64,000 bases of DNA from Sinorhizobium sp. 8-89 (GTDB taxonomy: Bacteria; Pseudomonadota; Alphaproteobacteria; Rhizobiales; Rhizobiaceae). The translations under genes and the position numbers were made by a program. The number at the start of each line of letters is the position of its first letter. Positions within the stretch are counted from its first letter, which is position 1. Below are positions 1 through 8,597 of the stretch, one piece after another. The DNA is taken from positions 1 to 64,000 of the forward strand of contig NZ_JASKLR010000022.1 in the NCBI RefSeq assembly GCF_030124325.1. Direction: 5' to 3'. The notes beneath the pieces are model-generated. The model saw only the letters and a list, made by a program, of their open reading frames with translations, was not told the DNA's origin and did not search any database.

Positions 1-1
1 C

Positions 2-445
2 CTCGAATTCGCAGCATCGATCCTGCCGGATCTCGTCACGATCAACCCTGAGCGAAGAAGACCAGGTGAGATCGTGCGCGCTTTGACCGAAGGCAAGGTC
101 GGCTGCGACGTCGCGATCGAATGCGTCGGGAACGAGCACGCGCTCAAGACCTGTGTCGATGCGGTGCGTAAGCAGGGCATCGTCGTGCAGACCGGCCTGC
201 ATCCGCATGAAAACCCGCTCGACTGGTTCCAGGTCACCTTCAAGGACATCGATCTGCGCGGCTCCTGGGCCTACCCAACCCACTATTGGCCGCGCGTCAT
301 CCGTCTGATCGCGTCCGGCCTCCTGCCGGCGAAACGGATCGTCACGAAGCGCATCGCGCTCGATGAAGCGGTGACCAACGGCTTCGACGCGCTGCTCGAC
401 CCGTCCGGCAAGCACCTGAAGATCCTGATCGATCTCATGAAGTGA
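2..445 (+). CDS. Zinc-type alcohol/polyol dehydrogenase, C-terminal part (cut by window start)
   Basis: The reading frame is open from base 2, so the gene starts before the window; only the last 147 codons are seen. The visible part matches the nucleotide-binding and C-terminal half of medium-chain zinc alcohol dehydrogenases: the strand-helix region with CDVAIECVG, then the hydrophobic LRGSWAY segment and the usual C-terminal HLKILIDL. Proteins of this shape include (R,R)-butanediol and other secondary-alcohol dehydrogenases; the catalytic zinc site lies in the missing N-terminal half, so the substrate cannot be judged. It ends 70 bp before the flavin monooxygenase gene on the same strand, which may be co-transcribed. 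Confidence 0.8.
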   Translation, partial: LEFAASILPDLVTINPERRRPGEIVRALTEGKVGCDVAIECVGNEHALKTCVDAVRKQGIVVQTGLHPHENPLDWFQVTFKDIDLRGSWAYPTHYWPRVIRLIASGLLPAKRIVTKRIALDEAVTNGFDALLDPSGKHLKILIDLMK

Positions 446-515
446 CACCGATGTTCCCGCGCGGGCGGATGAGGAGCCGCCCGTGTCTCAATCAAGCGAA
501 AAAGGAGGAGACCTC

Positions 516-2318
516 ATGCTTGAAGAAAGTCCCAACACCCGCATCGACAATACGCTTGCCAAGCTCGGCAGAGCGCTCGAACAGGGCGATATCGAGGCCG
601 CCGTCAATCTGTTCCAGGCGGATTGCTACTGGCGCGACCTCGTCGCGTTTACCTGGAATATCAGGACGATGGAGGGTCGGGACCAGATCCGCGACATGCT
701 GACAAACCAGCTCGCAGCGGTGAAACCGGCACTGTTCCGGCAGGACGAGAAGGAACAGGCGAGCGGCGGGGACGGCGTGAGCGAAGGATGGTTCGAATTC
801 GAGACGGAGGTGGCGCGCGGCTACGGCCACATGCGGCTGAAGAACGGCCTGATCTGGACGCTTCTCACCACGATGACGGAGCTAAAGGGGCTCGAGGAGC
901 CGAAGGGCTTCAGGCGGCCGCTCGGCGCCGAGCACGGTCATGATCCCAACCGCAAGACGTGGAGGGAAAAGCGAGAAGAGGAGGCGGCCGAACTCGGCTA
1001 CGAGACCCAGCCCTACGTCGTCATCATCGGCGGCGGGCAGGGCGGCATCGCGCTCGGCGCGCGCCTGCGCCAGTTGAACGTGCCGACGATCATCATCGAG
1101 AAGAACGAACGCCCGGGCGACAGCTGGCGAAAGCGCTACAAGTCGCTCTGCCTGCACGACCCGGTCTGGTACGACCACCTGCCCTATATTCCCTTCCCGG
1201 AGAACTGGCCGGTCTTCGCGCCGAAGGACAAGATTGGCGACTGGCTGGAGATGTATACCAAGGTGATGGAGCTCAACTACTGGAGTTCGACCACCTGCAA
1301 ATCGGCCAAGTACGACGAGGAGGCGAAGGAGTGGACGGTCGTCGTCGAGCGTAACGGCGAGGAAGTCGTGCTCAAGCCGAAGCAGCTTGTTCTGGCGACC
1401 GGCATGTCGGGCAAGCCGAACATCCCGAAACTCAAGGGCCAGGACGTCTTCAAAGGCGAACAGCAGCATTCGTCGCAACATCCGGGTCCGGACGCCTATC
1501 GCGACAAGAAGGTGGTGGTCATCGGCTCCAACAATTCCGCGCATGATATCTGCGCGGCGCTTTGGGAAGGCGGTGCCGACGTGACGATGGTGCAGCGTTC
1601 GTCCACGCATATCGTCCGGTCGGACACGCTGATGGATATCGGACTCGGCGACCTCTATTCCGAACGGGCCGTCGCCGCCGGCATGACGACGCGCAAGGCC
1701 GACCTGATCTTCGCCTCGCTTCCCTACCGGATCATGCACGAGTTCCAGATTCCGCTTTACGAGAAGATGCGCGAACGTGACGCCAGGTTCTATGCGGATC
1801 TGGAAAGGGCCGGCTTCATGCTTGACTGGGGCGCCGACGGGTCCGGCCTCTTCATGAAATATTTGCGCCGCGGTTCCGGCTACTACATCGACGTCGGCGC
1901 CTGCGATCTCGTCATCGACGGCAGCATCAAGCTGAAATCGGGCTCCGACGTCAGCCACCTGACGGAAGACGCGGTCGTGTTGAAAGACGGCACCGAGCTT
2001 CCGGCCGATCTCGTCGTCTACGCCACCGGCTATGGCTCGATGAACGGCTGGGCGGCGGATCTCATCTCGAAGGAGGTCGCCGACAAGGTCGGCAAGGTCT
2101 GGGGCCTCGGCTCCGATACGCCGAAGGATCCCGGTCCGTGGGAGGGCGAGCAGCGCAACATGTGGAAGCCGACGCAGCAGGAGGCGCTCTGGTTCCACGG
2201 CGGCAACCTGCATCAGTCGCGACACTATTCGCAGTATCTTTCATTGCAGCTGAAGGCCCGCTGCGAAGGCATTGCGACGCCGGTCTACGGCCTTCAGGAA
2301 CGTCATCACCTCGGCTGA
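516..2318 (+). CDS. Flavin-containing monooxygenase with N-terminal NTF2-like domain
   Basis: A 600-residue protein. I place the start at ATG 516 because a strong AAGGAGG lies at 502-508; an in-frame GTG at 483 is possible but lacks such a site. Residues of roughly 1-140 look like an NTF2/SnoaL-like alpha-beta domain. The rest is a flavoprotein monooxygenase: an FAD Rossmann motif VVIIGGGQGGIALGARL, a second dinucleotide motif KVVVIGSNNSAHDICAAL for NADPH, and the late ATGYGS motif typical of this superfamily. It would oxygenate a small organic substrate with NADPH and O2. The substrate is unknown; the upstream dehydrogenase suggests alcohol or ketone catabolism, which is an inference. Confidence 0.88.
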   Translation: MLEESPNTRIDNTLAKLGRALEQGDIEAAVNLFQADCYWRDLVAFTWNIRTMEGRDQIRDMLTNQLAAVKPALFRQDEKEQASGGDGVSEGWFEFETEVARGYGHMRLKNGLIWTLLTTMTELKGLEEPKGFRRPLGAEHGHDPNRKTWREKREEEAAELGYETQPYVVIIGGGQGGIALGARLRQLNVPTIIIEKNERPGDSWRKRYKSLCLHDPVWYDHLPYIPFPENWPVFAPKDKIGDWLEMYTKVMELNYWSSTTCKSAKYDEEAKEWTVVVERNGEEVVLKPKQLVLATGMSGKPNIPKLKGQDVFKGEQQHSSQHPGPDAYRDKKVVVIGSNNSAHDICAALWEGGADVTMVQRSSTHIVRSDTLMDIGLGDLYSERAVAAGMTTRKADLIFASLPYRIMHEFQIPLYEKMRERDARFYADLERAGFMLDWGADGSGLFMKYLRRGSGYYIDVGACDLVIDGSIKLKSGSDVSHLTEDAVVLKDGTELPADLVVYATGYGSMNGWAADLISKEVADKVGKVWGLGSDTPKDPGPWEGEQRNMWKPTQQEALWFHGGNLHQSRHYSQYLSLQLKARCEGIATPVYGLQERHHLG

Positions 2319-2332
2319 GGGCCGATGAAATG

Positions 2333-2360
2333 CGCCAGCCGGCTTATCCTCCGGCTGGCG
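2333..2360. terminator. Hairpin between convergent genes, probable bidirectional terminator
   Basis: A perfect 10-bp inverted repeat, CGCCAGCCGG at 2333-2342 and CCGGCTGGCG at 2351-2360, with an 8-base loop. It lies between the stop of the monooxygenase (2318, plus strand) and the stop of the RND pump (2385, minus strand). There is no long T-run, so its strength is uncertain. Confidence 0.6.
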
Positions 2361-2384
2361 TATCAAGAATCGTGGCGGCAGAGT

Positions 2385-5300
2385 TTACTCCGCAGCGATC
2401 GGCGCGGGATAGCGCTCTTCCTCGTTATCGTCCTCGGTGGGCTGCTCGGCCGCTTCCGGCTCGCTCTCCTGTGCCTTCGGCTCCTTGCCGAAGAACAGCG
2501 CGTAGCCGGCCGGCAGCACCAGGATCGTCAAGACGGTCGCAACGAGGATGCCGCCCATCATGGCATAGGCAAGCGGGCCCCAGAACACGCCGCGCGAGAT
2601 CGGGATCAGCGCGAGTACCGCCGTCAGCGCGGTGAGCATGATCGGCCGGAAGCGGCGAACCGCCGCGCCGATGATCGCTTCGGCGCGCTCCATGCCTGCG
2701 GCGATGTCCTGATCGATCTGGTCGACGAGGATGATCGAGTTGCGGATGATGATGCCGAGCAGGGCGATGACGCCGAGAATGGCGACGAAGCCGAAGGGCG
2801 CGCCGCTGATGAGCAGCGCGGCGGCGGCGCCGATGATGCCGAGCGGACCGGTCGCGAGCACCAGCATCGCCTTTCCGAAGTGCTGAAGCTGCGCCATCAG
2901 GAGGATGACGATGACGAGCAGCATGATCGGCGCCTTGGCGGCGATCGAGGCTTGGCTTTCGGCGCTATCTTCGGCGCCGCCCTGGATCTCGACCTTGTAG
3001 CCGGGCGCGAGGCCGTTCCGCAGGCCCTGAAGCTCTTCGTAGAGCTTCATCGTCACGTCGTTCGACTGCATGCCGTCGGGGAGCGTTGCGCGGACCGTGA
3101 TCGTCGGCAGGCGATCGCGGCGCCATTCGATGCCCTGTTCCATGACCGGCACGACCTTGGCGACCTGCGAGACGGGCACGAAGCCGCCGAAATCGGTCGG
3201 GACATAGACCGAGTTGACGGCCGAGAGCAGTTGGCGATTGCCGTCCGGCTCGCGTGCGACGATCGAGACCGTTTCCTCTCCGTCGCGGAAATTATCAAGC
3301 GGCACGCCGGACATCGACGCCTGCAGCATCTGGCGGATGCGCTGCGAGGTGACGCCCAGCGCACGGGCGCGGTCCTGGTCGATCACCAGCTTCATCGCCG
3401 GCACCGGCTCCAGCCAGTCGTCGTGAACGGCGCCGAGCTGGGGATTTTCGTTGAACTTCGCCTTTACCTCATCGGCGATGCGGCGCACCTCGGCGCGGTC
3501 CGGGCCCATCACGCGCAACTGCACGGGCCAGCCGGTCGGCGGGCCGAGGAACAGCCGGTCGACCTTGGCACGGATCGACGGGAAATCTTCGGCAAGGACC
3601 GTCCGCAGCTTTGTGATCAGCCGCTCGCGGGCCGGCTCGTCCTTCGCCATGACCAGGAGCTGGGCGAAGTTCGGGTTGCGGAGCTGCTGGTCGAGCGGCA
3701 GGAAGAAGCGCGGCGCGCCTTCGCCGATATAGGTGGCGATGAAGCGCTTGTCCTCGTCGTCCATCATCCGAGCTTCGAGAGCCTTGGCCTGCTTCTCGAC
3801 CTCCCTGATGCTGGTTCCTTCCGGCAGCCACAGATCGACCAGGATTTCCGGCCGCGAGGACTGCGGGAAGAAGTTCTTCGGGATGAACTGGAACGCCCAG
3901 AGGCGGCCGACGAAGGTCGCGAGCGTCATGACGAGCACGATGACCTTGTGGCGCACCGCCCAGCCGACGGTCGCCCGCAAGCGGCGATAGAAGCGTGTGT
4001 CGAAGACGTCGTGGTGGCTGCCCGCATGATGGCGCTGCTTGAGGATCATGTAGCCGAGCCAGGGCGTGAAATAGACGGCGACGAACCAGGAGACCACCAG
4101 CGCGATGCCGACGACATAGAAGAGCGAGCGCACATATTCGCCCGCGGTCGATTCCGCGAAGCCGACCGGGATGAAGCCGGCGGTCGTGATCAGCGTGCCG
4201 GTCAGCATCGGGAAGGCGGTCGAGGAATAGGCGAAGCTCGCCGCCTCGATTTTCACGAGGCCTTCCTCGAGCTTGCGCTCCATCATCTCGACCACGATCA
4301 TCGCGTCGTCGACGAGCAGGCCGAGCGCGATGATGAGGGCACCAAGCGAGATGCGCTGCAGGTCGATGCCGAGTTCGTACATGATCGCGAATGTGGCGGC
4401 GAGCACCAGCGGGATGGCGATCGCGATCACCAGGCCCGAGCGCCAGCCGATCGACAGGAAGGAGACGACGAGAACGATGATCAATGCCTCTCCGAGGGCA
4501 TGCATGAACTCGCTGATCGCGTCAGTCACGACCTCCGGCTGGTTGGCGATCTGGTCGACCGACACGCCGTAGGGAAGCGAGGATTCGAAGCGGTCATAGG
4601 TCGCTTCCACCGCCTTGCCGACGTCCGTGACATTGAAGCCTTTCGCCATGACCACGCCGATCTGGACGCTGTCGTGGCCGTTGAAGCGGTATTTGCGCTG
4701 GAAGGGGTCTTCCAGTCCCGAGGTGACACTGGCGATATCGCCAAGCCGGATTACCTGATCCCCCGCACGCAGCCTCAACGCGCGGATATCCTCCGCCCGG
4801 TCGACTCCCCCTTCGACGGAAATGCGGACGGAGCGGGTGCCGGTATCGACGGAGCCGGCGAGATCGACATTGTTCTGGCCGACAATCGCACTGCGCAGAT
4901 CGTTGAGCGTCAGCCCGCGTTCCGCGAGCGCCTTGGAGGAGACGTCGATATAGATCTTCTCCGGCTGGTCGCCGATGATCGACACCTTTTCGACGCCGGG
5001 CGTCGTCAAGAGCATGTCGCGGCCCTGGATCGCGAACTTCTTGAGCTCGGGATAGCTGTAGCCGTCGCCGCTGATCGAATGGAGCGTGATGAAGGTGTCG
5101 CCGAACTCGTCGTTGAAATAGGGGCCGAGCAGGCCTTCCGGCAGCTCGTTGGCGATGTCGCCGACCTTCTTGCGCACCTGGTAGAAGGCGTCGGCCACCT
5201 CTTCGGCATTGGTGTCGCCTTCGACCTGCAGCGTGATGATGGCGCTGCCGGCGCGCGTGTAGGAGCGCACGAAATCGAGATGCGGCGTTTCCTGCAGCTT

Positions 5301-5537
5301 GCGCTCGATCTTGTTGACGACCTGGTCCTGCATCTCCTCGATCGATGCACCCGGCCAGACGGCCTGGATAACCATGACGCGGAAGGTGAATTCCGGATCT
5401 TCGCGCTGGCCCATGCGTACGAGGCCGAGCGCGCCGGTGATGATGATCAGCGCGAAGAGGAAGCGCGCGATGCTCGGGTGGCCGATCGCCCAGCGCGAGA
5501 GGTTGAACGGTTTCCTGTCCTCAGTGGAGGCGTGCAT
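2385..5537 (-). CDS. RND-family efflux permease (AcrB/VexF-like)
   Basis: A 1,050-residue inner-membrane pump, the normal size for RND drug/cation efflux permeases. A hydrophobic helix near residues 22-40 is followed by a large periplasmic loop, a central block of membrane helices (about 335-560 with the LGLLVDDAMIVVE region that holds the proton-relay Asp residues), a second periplasmic loop and a final membrane block with IRNSIILVDQID. It would use the proton gradient to expel drugs or other amphipathic compounds together with the adjacent MFP adaptor and an outer-membrane channel, which is not encoded here. The gene is last in a tetR-MFP-RND operon on the minus strand. Confidence 0.93.
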   Translation of the reverse strand: MHASTEDRKPFNLSRWAIGHPSIARFLFALIIITGALGLVRMGQREDPEFTFRVMVIQAVWPGASIEEMQDQVVNKIERKLQETPHLDFVRSYTRAGSAIITLQVEGDTNAEEVADAFYQVRKKVGDIANELPEGLLGPYFNDEFGDTFITLHSISGDGYSYPELKKFAIQGRDMLLTTPGVEKVSIIGDQPEKIYIDVSSKALAERGLTLNDLRSAIVGQNNVDLAGSVDTGTRSVRISVEGGVDRAEDIRALRLRAGDQVIRLGDIASVTSGLEDPFQRKYRFNGHDSVQIGVVMAKGFNVTDVGKAVEATYDRFESSLPYGVSVDQIANQPEVVTDAISEFMHALGEALIIVLVVSFLSIGWRSGLVIAIAIPLVLAATFAIMYELGIDLQRISLGALIIALGLLVDDAMIVVEMMERKLEEGLVKIEAASFAYSSTAFPMLTGTLITTAGFIPVGFAESTAGEYVRSLFYVVGIALVVSWFVAVYFTPWLGYMILKQRHHAGSHHDVFDTRFYRRLRATVGWAVRHKVIVLVMTLATFVGRLWAFQFIPKNFFPQSSRPEILVDLWLPEGTSIREVEKQAKALEARMMDDEDKRFIATYIGEGAPRFFLPLDQQLRNPNFAQLLVMAKDEPARERLITKLRTVLAEDFPSIRAKVDRLFLGPPTGWPVQLRVMGPDRAEVRRIADEVKAKFNENPQLGAVHDDWLEPVPAMKLVIDQDRARALGVTSQRIRQMLQASMSGVPLDNFRDGEETVSIVAREPDGNRQLLSAVNSVYVPTDFGGFVPVSQVAKVVPVMEQGIEWRRDRLPTITVRATLPDGMQSNDVTMKLYEELQGLRNGLAPGYKVEIQGGAEDSAESQASIAAKAPIMLLVIVILLMAQLQHFGKAMLVLATGPLGIIGAAAALLISGAPFGFVAILGVIALLGIIIRNSIILVDQIDQDIAAGMERAEAIIGAAVRRFRPIMLTALTAVLALIPISRGVFWGPLAYAMMGGILVATVLTILVLPAGYALFFGKEPKAQESEPEAAEQPTEDDNEEERYPAPIAAE

Positions 5538-5568
5538 GGCGTCGTTCCGTTCTGTCGATCAATGGGAG

Positions 5569-6714
5569 TTAGCGAAGGACTTCGCCGGTTTCGGTGAGAG
5601 CTGCCTGCTGTTCGACAGCCGGCAGCTTCACCTTCAGGTCTTCCGTCATGAATTGCGTGCCGGCAGCAACGACGAGATCGCCCTGCCCAAGCCCTTCGGC
5701 GACGCGAACGCCATCGCCGGTGAATTCACCGAGCTTGACGTCGCGTGCATGCACCGTCGAGCTGTCACGATCAACCACCCAGACGATCTTCCGGCCATCC
5801 TTTTCGGCAAGCGCGCTCAACGGGATGGAAACCGACAGCTGGGCATTGGCGGCGGCCGCCTCGATCGTGGCTGTCATGCCGAGCAGCACGCGCGGGTCGG
5901 TCGGCAGACTGATGCGCACGGAGAAAGTTCGCGACTGCTGGTCGGCACTGCCGGAGACCTCGCGCACCGTGCCGTCGAGCACGAGTGCGTCGTCCGACCA
6001 GAAGTGCGCCTTGACGGTCTTGCCCGGCTTGAATTCGGATATATCCATCTCGGGCACGGCAATCTGTACTTCTTTCTCGCCATCGACGGCGACGGTCACG
6101 ACCGGTGTGCCGGCGCCGACGACCTGGCCGATATCGGCATTGATCGCGGTGACGATGCCGTTCTGGTCGGATTTCAGATCCGTGTAGGTAACCTGGTTCT
6201 TCGCCTGGTCGAGCGACGAGGCAGCAGCGTCCCGCGTGGAAACCGCCTGGTCGTAGAGAAGCGCCGCCTGATCGAGCTGGGCCTTGGACGAGAATTCCTT
6301 GGTGAAGAGCTGCTCCGCCCGCATCTTGGTCAGCGCTGTCGTTTCCACCTGCTTCTCGGCGGCGGCGAGATTTGCCTCGGCGCTTTTCACGGCGAGCTGG
6401 TAATCGGTCGGATCGACGCGGGCAAGCAGATCGCCCGGCTTCACCCGGTCGCCGATGTTGACGAGCCTTTCGGTGATCTTGCCGTTGACGCGAAAGCCGA
6501 GATTCATCTCTGTGCGTGCCTTCACCGAGCCGGAATAGTCGAGTTCACGCACATTGCCGCCCCCGGCGACCTCGAAGACCTTGACCGGCCGGATGACCTC
6601 CTTGGTCTCGACCTTCTCTTCCGAGCAGGCCGAGAGGGCGGCGGCAATGGCGAGGGCGGCCGCGAACTTGGCGGCGACCGGGATGCTCATTCCGAAGGCC
6701 TTGGGTGAAAACAT
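5569..6714 (-). CDS. RND efflux periplasmic adaptor lipoprotein (MFP/HlyD family)
   Basis: A membrane-fusion protein of 381 residues. I choose ATG 6714 because AGGAG lies eight bases upstream; a GTG at 6723 and an ATG at 6690 are alternatives. The N-terminus is a lipoprotein signal ending in LSAC, so the mature Cys would be lipidated and anchored in the inner membrane. Following it are the lipoyl-like halves (RVKPGDLLARVDPTDY), an alpha-helical hairpin (about 100-170) and the beta-barrel part with VTAINADIGQVVGAG. It would bridge the RND pump to an outer-membrane channel. It is 31 bp upstream of the pump gene and 40 bp downstream of the TetR regulator gene. Confidence 0.92.
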   Translation of the reverse strand: MFSPKAFGMSIPVAAKFAAALAIAAALSACSEEKVETKEVIRPVKVFEVAGGGNVRELDYSGSVKARTEMNLGFRVNGKITERLVNIGDRVKPGDLLARVDPTDYQLAVKSAEANLAAAEKQVETTALTKMRAEQLFTKEFSSKAQLDQAALLYDQAVSTRDAAASSLDQAKNQVTYTDLKSDQNGIVTAINADIGQVVGAGTPVVTVAVDGEKEVQIAVPEMDISEFKPGKTVKAHFWSDDALVLDGTVREVSGSADQQSRTFSVRISLPTDPRVLLGMTATIEAAAANAQLSVSIPLSALAEKDGRKIVWVVDRDSSTVHARDVKLGEFTGDGVRVAEGLGQGDLVVAAGTQFMTEDLKVKLPAVEQQAALTETGEVLR

Positions 6715-6754
6715 CGCTGGCACTCCTGATCCTGTCTGCCGCCACGCGGCTCTA

Positions 6755-7363
6755 TTATTTCTTCAGCGCCCTGATCACGTATTCGACCAGTTCGTCGGGT
6801 GTCGCGCGATTTTGCTTCGCGAGACACTGTGCCACCATTTGCGGATGGCAGAGCGTAACGGTGCTGGCGCCAAAGCACCGGGCGGCGGCATCCGCGTCCT
6901 GATCGGCGAATTCGCCGGACGCGATCCCGTCACGGATGATGTCCGCCACGAGTTCATGCAAGCGGTCGATATGTTTCTCGATGACGTGCCAATCCCGCTC
7001 GATCGCGACGACCACCATCTCGTGGACCTTCTGCTCGTCGAGCATGGTTTCGACTGTCATCTTGTGCTGGCTGTGCACGTAGCGGCGCAACCGCTCGGAG
7101 GCGCTCAAGGGGAGGTGTGAAATCTCGTAGGCCTGTTGGTAGCTGGCGGCGAGCATGCGGCCGCAGATCGCCTGGTGGATCTCGGTCTTGGAGGCGAAGA
7201 AGCGGTAGATATTCGCCGGCGACATTTCGAGGTCGCGGGCGATGTCGGCCACGTTGGTCTTGCTGTAGCCGTAATGCCGGAACAGCCGCTCGGCGGAATC
7301 AAGGATCCGCGTCACGTTTTCCTGTCTGGCTGCATCGACGCCGGTATCTGCGAGTTCGCTCAT
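6755..7363 (-). CDS. TetR/AcrR-family transcriptional regulator
   Basis: A 202-residue repressor-type protein. The first 60 residues carry the TetR helix-turn-helix (ILDSAERLFRHYGYSKTNVADIARDLEMSPANIYRFFASK); the rest is a divergent all-helical ligand-binding domain. It is the first gene of the operon with the MFP and RND genes and probably represses it, with relief by a pump substrate. An imperfect inverted repeat directly upstream (7372-7403) is the likely operator. The inducer cannot be read from the sequence. Confidence 0.9.
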   Translation of the reverse strand: MSELADTGVDAARQENVTRILDSAERLFRHYGYSKTNVADIARDLEMSPANIYRFFASKTEIHQAICGRMLAASYQQAYEISHLPLSASERLRRYVHSQHKMTVETMLDEQKVHEMVVVAIERDWHVIEKHIDRLHELVADIIRDGIASGEFADQDADAAARCFGASTVTLCHPQMVAQCLAKQNRATPDELVEYVIRALKK

Positions 7364-7371
7364 TTCATCTC

Positions 7372-7403
7372 ACGAATTACGAGTGACGATTTTCGAATTT
7401 CGT
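7372..7403. promoter_or_regulatory. Imperfect inverted repeat, candidate TetR operator
   Basis: ACGAATTACGA (7372-7382) and TCGAATTTCGT (7393-7403) form an 11-bp inverted repeat with two mismatches and a 10-base spacer, immediately upstream of the tetR start at 7363. Its position and symmetry fit autoregulation of the tetR-MFP-RND operon. Confidence 0.5.
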
Positions 7404-7542
7404 TATTCTTAATCCGGCAGACGTAACCTGTCAACGATCTTCGGCTGAGGAGGCGGGCGGGCTTGACCATGACGTGGCGATTACGGGTCGAAGTTCGCAT
7501 GCATGAGCGCAAGAGGCGGTCGACCATCATCTTTCGCGTTGT

Positions 7543-7556
7543 TTGACGCGCGTCAA
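7543..7556. promoter_or_regulatory. FNR/FixK-type box upstream of pseudoazurin gene
   Basis: TTGACGCGCGTCAA is a perfect 14-bp palindrome of the TTG-N8-CAA type bound by FNR, FixK and NnrR proteins. It lies 78 bp before the pseudoazurin start, a suitable distance for an activator site. Confidence 0.75.
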
Positions 7557-7634
7557 AGTCGGCAGGCCAGCGTCGGCCTATTTCCGGGGAGACAACCCCA
7601 GGCAAGGGCTTGGCGGTTCAACGGAGAAGATGAA

Positions 7635-8081
7635 ATGCTGACCATGATGAAGAAGAGCCTTGGCCTCGCCGCGCTGGCAATGCTCATGACCACGCCCACG
7701 CTTGCGGCAGATTTCGAAGTGCACATGCTCAACAAGGGTAAAGACGGCGTGATGATCTTCGAACCGGCCTCGCTGAAGGTCGCCGCCGGCGATACCGTGA
7801 CCTTCGTTCCGACCGACAAGGGCCACAATGTCGAGACGATCAAGGGCATGCTGCCGGATGGCGCCGAAGCGCTGAAGAGCAAGGTCAACGAGAACTACAA
7901 GGTCACGTTCACCACTCCGGGCGTCTATGGCGTGAAGTGCACACCGCACTACGGCATGGGCATGGTCGGCGTCGTGCAGGTCGGCGACAACCCGGCTAAC
8001 CTTGACGCGGCGAAAGGGGCGAAGAACCCGAAGAAGGCGCAGGAGCGCCTCAATGCTGCCTTCACGGAGCTGGCGCTGTAA
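7635..8081 (+). CDS. Pseudoazurin, periplasmic type I copper electron donor
   Basis: A 148-residue small blue copper protein. Start at ATG 7635 with GGAGAAG upstream. A Sec signal peptide ends at TLAA before [10 protein letters not shown]. The copper ligands are visible: His in KGHNVE, then Cys, His and Met in [10 protein letters not shown]. Pseudoazurins carry electrons from the cytochrome bc1 complex to copper nitrite reductase and sometimes to other terminal reductases in denitrifiers. It precedes the nap operon and lies about 26 kb from nirK, its probable partner. The perfect FNR-type box upstream indicates induction at low oxygen. Confidence 0.93.
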   Translation: MLTMMKKSLGLAALAMLMTTPTLAADFEVHMLNKGKDGVMIFEPASLKVAAGDTVTFVPTDKGHNVETIKGMLPDGAEALKSKVNENYKVTFTTPGVYGVKCTPHYGMGMVGVVQVGDNPANLDAAKGAKNPKKAQERLNAAFTELAL

Positions 8082-8114
8082 GCGGCGGTGCACACCCGGC
8101 AACACCAGAATCAT

Positions 8115-8149
8115 AAAGCCGGTGCGGCGCGAACGCCGCGCCGGCTTTT
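8115..8149 (+). terminator. Rho-independent terminator after pseudoazurin gene
   Basis: A long GC-rich stem (AAAGCCGGTGCGGCG pairing with CGCCGCGCCGGCTTT, one mismatch) with a CGAA loop and a short T-run, 34 bp after the stop codon. Confidence 0.85.
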
Positions 8150-8394
8150 CTTTCTCTGTCCGACCTGCCGCCGATTTTCCACGCGTTGGCGTTGTAGAAT
8201 GTGCGTTTTTTCGAAAATACGAAATGTACAGGCGGTCGCTTCCAAGAGAAACGTATATTTGTTCGGGATAAAATATCTCCTTGAATTGACAGATGTTATT
8301 TGTCTTCTTGAGGAAGAGAGTTTAGTTTATTTTCCTTTCTTTCCCGTCAAGGATCGTTACTATGTTGGCGGTGACATCAACGAGGGATGTTAAC
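8150..8394. other. Leader/promoter region of the nap operon, AT-rich, no gene
   Basis: An unusually AT-rich stretch between the pseudoazurin terminator and napE. It should hold the nap promoter, but I find no TTG-N8-CAA box here, unlike most other units of this island. The only near match, TTG...CAA around 8365-8380, has a 10-base spacer and was rejected. Confidence 0.5.
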
Positions 8395-8589
8395 GTGTCA
8401 GAATTATCTTCGCAGCAGGTGACGGAGCGGCGGCCGCAATCCAGAAGACGCGAACTTCTGACATTCCTCGTGCTCGCCTTCGGTATCTGGCCGCTCGTGG
8501 CCGTCGCCGTAGTCGGTGGCTACGGTTTCCTCGTCTGGATGTTTCAGCTCGTCTTCGGACCACCCGGTCCGCCACCGGCGCCGCATTGA
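8395..8589 (+). CDS. napE: NapE, small membrane component of periplasmic nitrate reductase operon
   Basis: A 64-residue protein with one transmembrane helix (about residues 23-50, LLTFLVLAFGIWPLVAVAVV) and a proline-rich tail. I prefer GTG 8395, with GAGGGA 8-13 bases upstream; TTG/GTG codons at 8362 and 8371 are alternatives. NapE of rhizobia and Paracoccus is a short integral membrane protein of unknown exact function, always first in napEDABC-type operons, as here. Its stop is 9 bp before napF. Confidence 0.85.
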   Translation: MSELSSQQVTERRPQSRRRELLTFLVLAFGIWPLVAVAVVGGYGFLVWMFQLVFGPPGPPPAPH

Positions 8590-8597
8590 GGTGCGTC

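Noticed and set aside
2325..5597. A 1,090-codon open frame on the plus strand opposite the RND pump
   Set aside because: It is a high-GC shadow: charged low-complexity translation without any family feature, while the minus strand encodes a full RND permease.
8365..8380. TTG...CAA near napE as an FNR box
   Set aside because: The spacer between TTG and CAA is 10 bases, not 8, and it lies too close to the napE start codon.
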